DNA of 12,830 nt from Dunaliella salina (Eukaryota > Chlorophyta > Chlorophyceae > Chlamydomonadales > Dunaliellaceae). Position 1 is the stretch's first letter, and each line of letters opens with the position of its first letter. Shown here one piece after another: positions 7,055 through 12,830 of this stretch. The DNA lies in the NCBI GenBank assembly GCA_002284615.2, contig MU070440.1, positions 69,211 to 82,040 of the forward strand, written 5' to 3'. A model generated the notes under the pieces. That model searched no databases. It was not told the origin of the DNA and saw nothing but the letters and a program-made list of their open reading frames with translations. A program made the translations under genes and the position numbers.

Positions 7055-8030
7055 AGGCCTATTACCAGACCAGTCTGAAAAATAGAAGGGTTTTACCACA
7101 AGCAGAAAGAGGTATGAAAGGAATTGCCACACAATAATGGCATTTAGCTAATTTGCTGGAATGTTCCTCCCATGCTCTGCAGAACTGGGACCAACGATAT
7201 CCCATCCTATGGACATGAAATGCTGGGAAGCTCCCTTGGGCAAGCATTCATGCATGAAGAACTGCCATAAGACAAGGTCGCATGTGCATGTGCTCATGTA
7301 ACAACTTGAAAAAAAGAAAAAATGAAGTACACAGGGCCAAGGCCCCTTCACTGAGAGGAACAAAAGAAGTCAGTGAGGATCAGAAGGGTTACTAGCAGTA
7401 GCCCGTTCATCTTGCTGGTGAGAGTCGAAAGAAGTCTTCTCAAGAGCTTACTTGTTGCTAGCAAATTTGTAAGCGTACTGGACAAAATGAGCTTCAGATC
7501 AAGCTTGGTGGCCTTGTGAGTGTCAAGAGCAAGCTCTTCAAGTGGCTCCAATGTGTGGGGGGTGTAGATGCCCCCACCCACACCTAAGATAAATTGTATG
7601 AAAGGTGACTTGAGTAGGAGCCCTTGAAAAATGGCGACATAAATCGCGTTGCTGCTGCTTGGAGGTCTTGAGCTGATATGTGGACCGGGTGTCTTCAGTA
7701 TTTGATTCCCACAAGATGGACGTGCCTCTGTACAGGGAGGAGCTGACTAGGATGACGGACCTTGAAGTGCGTGGAGGGGCTATGGCTGGCGCTGTGTGAT
7801 CCTTGTTTGCCCCACGCCCACCTGCACATCTCAATGGATGCTGGGAATGGGTCCTTGGCAACGTCTTAGCAGCGCAGTAGAGCCGCTGCCAGCTTCATGG
7901 CCTGCCAGATGGTACTCACTTCTTGAAATTCTTTGAATGACTACATTGGTTGTAAATGTCATGTGCAAGGAAAAGGTTCTCCATCCCACAAATTGAAAAA
8001 TTGCTGTCGTCGTGGCTCTGCGTGAGGACA
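7055..8030. other. Mostly unassigned; one weak short ORF
   Basis: No confident gene. On the plus strand 7677-7799 is an open 40-codon frame preceded by a possible acceptor (TCTTCAG, ending about 7699). It reads with protein-like composition, including MDVPLYREELTRMTDLEV, to a TGA at 7797-7799. On the minus strand a Leu/Thr/Ser-rich ORF covers 7348-7581. Neither can be matched to a family, and the two strands are open together in places, so neither is called. Confidence 0.3.
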
Positions 8031-8054
8031 GGATAGGATAGGATAGGATAGGAT
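8031..8054. repeat. (GGATA)n pentanucleotide microsatellite
   Basis: About 4.8 perfect units of GGATA, ending in GGATT. It lies just upstream of where retroelement homology becomes recognisable. Confidence 0.95.
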
Positions 8055-8099
8055 TGGCTTGCAAAGGTGTGCCTGCTTACAAGTGCAGTAAAGCTGTAG

Positions 8100-8997
8100 C
8101 AAAATAATGCCTGGGAGCAAAAGATTTGTCTAATGAAAACGTTTCAGAGTCTCCAGCTTCAAGCCAAGAAACTTACCTTCTATGCAGATTGGGCATACCT
8201 CATCATCTCTGGAAACAAAACCATAGTTACCTGCATCCTGCACAGCGAAGAGAGCGCACTGCTGCGCGGCAACACGAAGATGTCAGATTTTGCCCAACAT
8301 TTACTTACTGGAAGAATTTGGTACAGGGCCACCCAGCCCAATTCATGCACCCTGATAAACCTTTCCGTTACCTGGGCATCTTAATAACCATGGACCTCAA
8401 CTGGTCTCACCAGCTGCAGAGTATGACCCAAAAACTCTCTGACAAATTGCAGCGGCTTGAACAATCATATGCTAGCCCCAAACAAACATTAGATATATTG
8501 CGCACTGCTGTCATACTTAGCCTAGCCTATGCCTTCCCTGTCACCCCATGCTCACAAGCAAATTTGGAACAGTAGGACACCTCTGTACTCTCTACCATCA
8601 AAAAGAAATTTGGACTGTGGTCCAAAACTTGCAGCACTCCTTCATGGAGATAAACAGAATTTTGGTCTTGGATAGACATCTTTGGCAGTTGAATTTCAGT
8701 ATAGGGACGCTGTTACTCCTCACCACTAGCCTAAATGACAAGTCAAGATACGGCAGAATCACCAACCTTTTATTATGCTGCCAAACTGCTTACATACAAA
8801 ACATGGCCAGTGGTCTGCGAGGTCCCCACTGTCAAACTCCCAAATATCTCAATCAAATACTTAAATACAACCTTCGACCCAGACAATGCATCAGTATACA
8901 TGCATGTGGCTTAAACCTCACATTTCAAGGCCAACTTCCCTTCACTGACACCTTTCAACCTATAGCAAACATCCTATGGGCACCAAAAAAAACGTGA
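8100..8997 (+). pseudogene. Reverse transcriptase C-terminal part, frameshifted
   Basis: The reading starts in frame 0 (LTFYADWAYLIISGNKT, 8172-8222) and moves to frame 2 near 8310. It continues with PFRYLGILITMDLNW, ASPKQTLDILRTAVI and AYAFPVTPC, passes a TAG at 8573-8575 into KKKFGLW, then moves to frame 1 near 8660 (LNDKSRYGRITNLLL) and ends at TGA 8995-8997. KT-x-V after a Trp and the FRYLGI motif are the usual post-catalytic landmarks of non-LTR-type RTs (motifs D/E and thumb). YADW here is not the catalytic YADD: it lies in the helix that follows it. The palm with YADD is not found upstream, so the domain is truncated as well as frameshifted. Confidence 0.75.
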
Positions 8998-8998
8998 G

Positions 8999-9745
8999 CT
9001 CCCAAGACTGATCAATTGCATCATACATCCTCTCATGGAAGCTGGCATTTTCCAATTTCTTTTCTATCCTTTCTGATGACCACACACATGTCTGGATTCC
9101 CAAAGCTCTGAATTCCTACCATCACACCACGAAGAAGAAGCAATCACTCTCAACAGGCTTGCGTCTCTTGCAAACTGCAATAATCTCAGCCAATCCACTA
9201 TTAACCACGCTTTTACAAACACTGATGCCGACCCAAACAAAGCTCCGGAACTCAGACAAATAAATTGCAACTCTTTACACCGACTCACCCAGCATGCATT
9301 CTTAGGTTGGTCTTGGGCATCTCAACAAAGTCTATCTTCTCTATCCAGCCAAGACAGCCACAGCAACAAGCGACCAAGTTCAGCCTTGCAAAGCCCTCAT
9401 CAAATACAAAGTACTCCAGAAGCCCAGATCACAAAAAAGCTTTAACGCAACTCCACAAGATTCCTAACCTGCCCCAATAAAGTCACAGGGGTCAGTTCAC
9501 CCACAATGCACACAAACTCCATCAATGCTAAAAACTTGAGAGACCGTAAAAAGAAGCATGCACAGTTCCAGGGTCCTTCTTCCATACTCACCGTCTTTAA
9601 GTACGAATTTCAAATCCAAGCCATCCTTAACTGGCAAATGCTAAGCAGGAAAACAAAAAGTACTTCACCCGCACACTCGCAATCTCAATACCTCATTCAT
9701 GGGGAGCCAATCATAATTGCAAGGTGGGCTCTGCCAATCCTTTGA
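8999..9745 (+). pseudogene. Retroelement linker region, frameshifted
   Basis: Readable pieces in order are LPRLINCIIHPLMEAG (frame 2, 8999-9060), DDHTHVWIPKALNSYHH (frame 0, from 9075), EEEAITLNRLASL with a later FLGWSWASQQ (frame 2, 9131 to TAA 9443-9445), ALTQLHKIPNLPQ (frame 1, ending at 9480), then frame 2 from about 9482 through HTNSINAKNLRDRKKK to GEPIIIARWALP and TGA 9743-9745. The final piece stays in the same frame as the PHD finger, separated only by that stop. No named domain is recognised. Its place between RT and PHD and its protein-like composition make it part of the same polyprotein. Confidence 0.6.
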
Positions 9746-9754
9746 AAAACAGGC

Positions 9755-10207
9755 CTCACGGTAGCTTGTCTTGAATCCTTCCCCAGAAGCCAAATAGAAG
9801 ATGATACCTGCCAGATCTGCTGGACTCCCTCCAGCATGGAACATGAAGAACATAACTTCATTGACATGCCTCAATGTGACACATGCCGGCGCACATATCA
9901 CTGGAAATGCCTACTCCATTACAACCTCTGCACCCCATCACAGCGCATCCAGGCAGATCAAATATCCACTTGGGAATGCCCTTCTTGCGCCCACCTTACT
10001 AATTTTCAAAAAAGACAGCGTACCAAGACAGCAGAGGAAACAGAAATGGTCAAAGTCACTTGGCAGCCCACTTGGGAACCAAATTCTATGCTCCTTGAAC
10101 ATCCAGATTTCAAGGAGCATGCCCACAGATTCGAGCAATCTCAGACAACTTTTCTTCTCCACAACAACAACAAAAAAATCTCCACAACAACACTCACCAC
10201 CTGCTGA
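9755..10207 (+). pseudogene. PHD-type zinc finger of the retroelement polyprotein
   Basis: A frame-2 stretch carries the C4HC3 pattern of a PHD finger: CQIC (9809-9820), CDTC (9875-9886), H-x2-C in YHWKC (9899-9910) and CPSC (9977-9988). A Trp stands two residues before the last Cys pair, as is typical. All eight ligands are intact in this copy. PHD fingers usually read histone H3 tails, so a role in chromatin targeting of integration is possible but inferred. A RING finger is a less good fit because of the W-x-C-P-x-C ending. The C-terminal 70 residues are Gln/Thr/Asn-rich and end at TGA 10205-10207. Confidence 0.75.
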
Positions 10208-10293
10208 CGACTGCAGACAACCTCACTCATCAAGGTTTTGAGGGAGCCACACAGCCTCCAAACAGGCACCGGCTCACAACCCAGGGCCACCCC

Positions 10294-11297
10294 ATGCGCA
10301 ACAAGGCACGCTTTGACCTCGAGGCTACTAATCCCCAGACAGACATCATACCAACAAATAGATGTGAAATTTGGCTGAGAAATATGGATTTTATGGTGAA
10401 CAACCAGAATTCCCTCTTGCATTCATCGCTCAGGCTGCATGCATTTATGACACCAAAGGGAAATGCGCAGGCATTATCACCCCTCACCGTCTTTAAATTC
10501 TGCTTCAAGCATACAGTGCGGTCAGGCAAGCTGGTCTACTCACTTCAATTCAGCCCCCTGTTCAAAATGAAGCAACAGAAATTATGGGTCTTCTACACAG
10601 GCACACTTCCCATCTTGGAAAAGGCAATTAAAAAAGGATCCAATTCTTTGCACACACACCAGTTAACATTCTTACAGATCTCACGCGCTGTGCGCTAGTT
10701 GCCCTACAAAAAAACTTGCGAGTCCCCTTGATTATGACACGCACTTCAAAGCATACTGTAGCCCTTAAGGCAAAAGCTTTTGCCCGAGACAGAGTTTTTG
10801 GGGCCAACACTGATATGTTTGGAACCAAATTTACAGGATTCTCCTTTTGCCACCCTGCTTATGATGACGAATTCATCTCCTACCTTGCCATGCATGCCCT
10901 GTCTTCAATCACTAGCAAAACTACCCCAACAGCCGCCTTCATGATCCTCCCCAGCCAGATGGGATGGACCCAAAAAAGATACATGCGCTGGTTCACATGT
11001 TACTTAGACCATGCCACAATCCTAGCCAAATTCCCCTCAGGGAGTCTAACATTCCATCCACCTCAAGACTACCTAACTCCTCTTGCTCCTCCTGGAAAAA
11101 ATAGGAGACACATGCAAGTTATTGCCGTTTGGGACAATGAGGGAAAGCAAAAGCTCTTCCATAATACCCCAAATTGGCTTGAGGATTTAAAACAAGAGAT
11201 CCATGTAGGAAATTGGTTCCACAGAAGCAGTCAACAGATTGCAGAAAATCAGAACACTACTCTCTCTTTTAAAGCATCCTGGAGGAAAAAAATTTGA
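10294..11297 (+). pseudogene. PCIF1-like adenine-N6 methyltransferase-like domain, decayed
   Basis: The reading starts in frame 1 (10294-10395) and continues in frame 0 to 11297, interrupted by TAA at 10494-10496 and 10629-10631. The informative part is RDRVFGANTDMFG, then TGFSFCHPAY (10833-10862), an alternating helix region, FMILPS (about 10938-10955) and a later VIAVWDNEG. The order FG-x3-D, G-x-[NH]P-x-[FYW] and hydrophobic-LP resembles the C-terminal methyltransferase of PCIF1, whose catalytic motif is NPPF. Here the tetrad is HPAY, so the Asn expected to act on the adenine N6 is replaced by His and the copy is probably catalytically dead. The assignment rests on motif order, not a search. 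Confidence 0.5.
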
Positions 11298-11979
11298 ACT
11301 TTTGCATCATGACACGCTCAACCTTTTTAAAGTCTGCAGCCAACAAAGAACCATCACACCTAAAGTACAACCATACCTGCAACTCCTGCGACCAAAGATC
11401 CCAGGCTGGCGACACCTAACATGTACAGATGGTAGCGTCATAAAGTCCAATAACAAGAATAGAAAGCAGGCAGGAGCATCCTTTTTCATCCCAAAAGACA
11501 TCTCCTCCTCTGAAACTGTCATCTGCGCAATAAATCCCGAGGGCCAGGGTCCCACTTATACTATTAACAGAGCAGAGCTTGCTGCAATTTTGATAGCTCT
11601 ACAGCAAGGGCACACTTCAATTGCGACTGACAGTTCTTCAGCACTTAATCATATTATAAATGAGCTTCTTAAACCCATATGCATGTCCACACACTTAAAT
11701 ACACCACTGCTCAAAGACATCGTAGCCTGTATTAATGCTTCAGAAGGCCCTGTCCACTTCTACAAAGTAAAATCACACAGTGGCACCCTTGGTAATGAAG
11801 GCGCAGGTGCCCTTGCTCATCAAGCAGCTATGCTACCTGATGAAGCTAACACCTCACTCAACCAGGCAGAAACTCCTTTCCTCCATCTTATTGGCTTGCT
11901 GCATCCGTCACAACACATAGCTCTCACACAGGATACTACGTATACCTGGGCAAGTAGTACTTGCCCCCTTAAAACCTAG
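11240..11979 (+). pseudogene. RNase H domain of the retroelement
   Basis: A frame-1 ORF with the RNase H signature residues in order: Asp in CTDGS (11428-11430), Glu in NRAELAAI (11575-11577), Asp in IATDSSSAL (11629-11631) and the His of VKSHSGTLGNE near 11773. The fourth carboxylate, normally Asp in GNE-x-AD-x-LA, is Gly here (GNEGAGALA, codon 11806-11808), a single-base change from GAT to GGT. The domain removes the RNA strand of RNA-DNA hybrids during reverse transcription; loss of that Asp should cripple it. This is the best-preserved part of the element (about 246 codons open), overlapping the end of the preceding frame at 11240-11297. Confidence 0.88.
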
Positions 11980-12385
11980 GCCTCCAGGACAAATTGAAAC
12001 AAATAATGCATGAAGAGCACAAATTGGGGACAGCAAACCTCAGCACATAAAGCTCCCAAAGTCGGCAGAACCTGCTCAGAATGTCCAATGCTAACCCCAC
12101 TGCCAATTCAAAAATAAGCAATGCTTTCCGGCATATGAAAACTGTGGCCCTCAAAGAACAAACCAATGTCCTCAAATATCGAACGGATACCCTGTACAAT
12201 GGCAAACATGCCAGACGCTTCAGTGGCCACCCTGGGCCTTCTCTTTGCCCTCTTTGCGGTACACCTGATATCTATAGCACCTCCCATATCCTACTCAGGT
12301 GCACTCACCCATAGATAAACAGAATGAATATCAACCACCACCATCAAGTACTCAGCATCTACAGTGAAGCAATAAGCAAACCCTA
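11979..12385 (+). pseudogene. Retroelement C-terminal zinc knuckle region
   Basis: After a frameshift near 11979 the reading is in frame 0, with TAA at 12048-12050 and TAG at 12312-12314. LKYRTDTLYNGKHARRF (about 12172-12222) is followed by CPLCGTPDIYSTSHILLRC (12246-12302), a C-x2-C-x9-H-x4-C knuckle like those ending many non-LTR polyproteins, where it probably binds nucleic acid. A short continuation beyond the TAG still has the expected helical composition (HHHQVLSIYSEAISKP). Recognisable sequence fades before the G-rich block. Confidence 0.7.
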
Positions 12386-12393
12386 CAGCACAA

Positions 12394-12464
12394 CCCCCCC
12401 CCGTACGGGGGCTTCAAGGGGGCTCCAAGGGGGGTGTCCACGGGGGCCTGTTGGCTTACGGGGG
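12394..12464 (+). repeat. C9 / palindrome / G-run block (G-quadruplex-like)
   Basis: Nine C (12394-12402) run into GTAC and five G, forming the perfect palindrome CCCCCGTACGGGGG at 12398-12411. Five plus-strand G-runs of 5-6 follow at 12407, 12418, 12429, 12442 and 12460, with spacers of 6, 6, 7 and 13 bases. The composition is quite unlike the neighbouring 45 percent GC DNA. It sits where the retroelement ORF ends and may be its 3' UTR or a junction. Confidence 0.85.
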
Positions 12465-12732
12465 CCCGCGAATTCGGAACACTGCTAAATTGCACTGGGA
12501 CTTGTCCTCCGCCTCGGCCTGTTCAGCATTCTTTAACAAACCTATATGTTCACTGGCCCATTACCTTATTGGCGGTAGGGAGGCGGGACGAATACGTAGA
12601 TAGCCAGCTGGACAGGGGGCCAACCTGATGATTCTCATACATCTAATAACTCATAATGTTTAAAGAAGATATCATATTGCACTAGTCAGACAGTTCAGTC
12701 AAATTGCACCAGGTTACCACAGACCAAACAAT
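12465..12732. other. Flank downstream of the retroelement, no gene recognised
   Basis: No family features in any frame, no A-tail and no duplicated target site were seen. The last ~70 bases are open in the frame of the edge ORF (from 12664). Confidence 0.4.
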
Positions 12733-12830
12733 ATGGAAGACCCGCACGGGAGTGTGCGCGCCTTCTTTCATGAAACGATTGACTGGCCTAACGAATGTAA
12801 GCAAATGGATATCGCTGTTGAGTATTGCGT
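12733..12830 (+). CDS. Partial ORF at window edge, unknown
   Basis: ATG at 12733-12735 starts a frame that stays open for 32 codons to the end of the window; the same frame is open upstream to a TAA at 12661-12663. The reading begins MEDPHGSVRAFFHETIDWP and continues acidic and Cys-containing, with better protein-like composition and higher GC than the flank before it. It could be the first exon of a host gene or a second transposon ORF. No family is recognised, and 32 codons is too short to be sure. Confidence 0.3.
   Translation, partial: MEDPHGSVRAFFHETIDWPNECKQMDIAVEYC

Larger units (their letters stand above)
8100..12390 (+). mobile_element. Degenerate retroelement, RT-PHD-methyltransferase-like-RNase H
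   Basis: One polyprotein can be followed for about 4.3 kb on the plus strand by stepping through frames. The order is the RT C-terminal part (8100-8997), linker (8999-9745), PHD finger (9755-10207), methyltransferase-like domain (10294-11297), RNase H (11240-11979) and a C-terminal zinc knuckle (11979-12385). RT upstream of RNase H, the C-terminal C-x2-C-x9-H-x4-C knuckle and the absence of LTRs, protease or integrase favour a non-LTR (LINE-like) element. The RT catalytic motifs are missing at the 5' end, as in a 5'-truncated insertion. No target-site duplication or poly(A) tail was identified, so both ends are approximate. Multiple frameshifts and in-frame stops show the copy is inactive. 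Confidence 0.85.

Noticed and set aside
7348..7861. Minus-strand ORFs rich in Leu/Thr/Ser and Arg/Ser
   Set aside because: They overlap each other in different frames and an open plus-strand frame, with no domain recognised.
8172..8222. YADW as the catalytic YADD of the reverse transcriptase
   Set aside because: Its neighbours (LQ...KLT before, ISGNKT after) place it in the helix following the catalytic site. The true YADD would be upstream and is not present.
1..12830. tRNA, rRNA and CRISPR arrays
   Set aside because: No tRNA-like B-box with a matching cloverleaf, no rRNA-like stretch and no regularly spaced short repeats with unique spacers were found by eye.

Overview
The window looks like repeat-rich nuclear DNA of a eukaryote, most likely a green alga. 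The reasons are a split host gene with GT-AG introns, many microsatellites and minisatellites, a long pure CTG run, and a decayed retroelement polyprotein of a type I associate with chlorophyte genomes. The taxonomic call is an inference. No rRNA, tRNA, CRISPR array or bacterial operon was seen.

Layout. Positions 1-2900 are mostly non-coding. They hold a (TG)19 tract, an AT-rich tract, a 45-bp tandem duplication running into a pure (CTG)22 tract, two minus-strand ORFs that may belong to an unidentified gene (about 993-1888), a diverged dispersed repeat (copy A, 1911-2252) and a triplicated ~41-bp minisatellite. Positions 2948-4017 carry the 3' end of a plus-strand ABC transporter gene (ABCB type): a penultimate exon (3068-3133) with the H-loop, a 752-bp intron and the terminal exon (3886-4017). 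The penultimate exon is preceded by a decayed 93-bp tandem copy of itself. Positions 4018-8030 are intergenic or intronic. They contain a ~110-bp tandem duplication, an inverted copy (B) of the dispersed repeat with a possible terminal inverted repeat, a ~55-bp dispersed pair and a GT/C-rich block ending in a C13 run.

Positions ~8100-12390 are one degenerate retroelement ORF read across all three plus frames. Its order is: the post-catalytic (thumb-side) part of a reverse transcriptase, a linker, a PHD-type zinc finger, a domain resembling the PCIF1-class adenine-N6 methyltransferase fold, an RNase H domain and a C-terminal zinc knuckle. Several frameshifts and at least six in-frame stops show it is dead. 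The RT catalytic core is absent, consistent with 5' truncation. A G-quadruplex-like block follows its 3' end, and a short ORF runs off the window edge at 12733-12830.

The most notable item is the polyprotein architecture (RT, PHD, methyltransferase-like domain, RNase H), which suggests a retroelement lineage that carried its own chromatin-reading and nucleic-acid-methylating modules. The ABC exon duplication, whose differences fall mostly at third codon positions, is the second point of interest.
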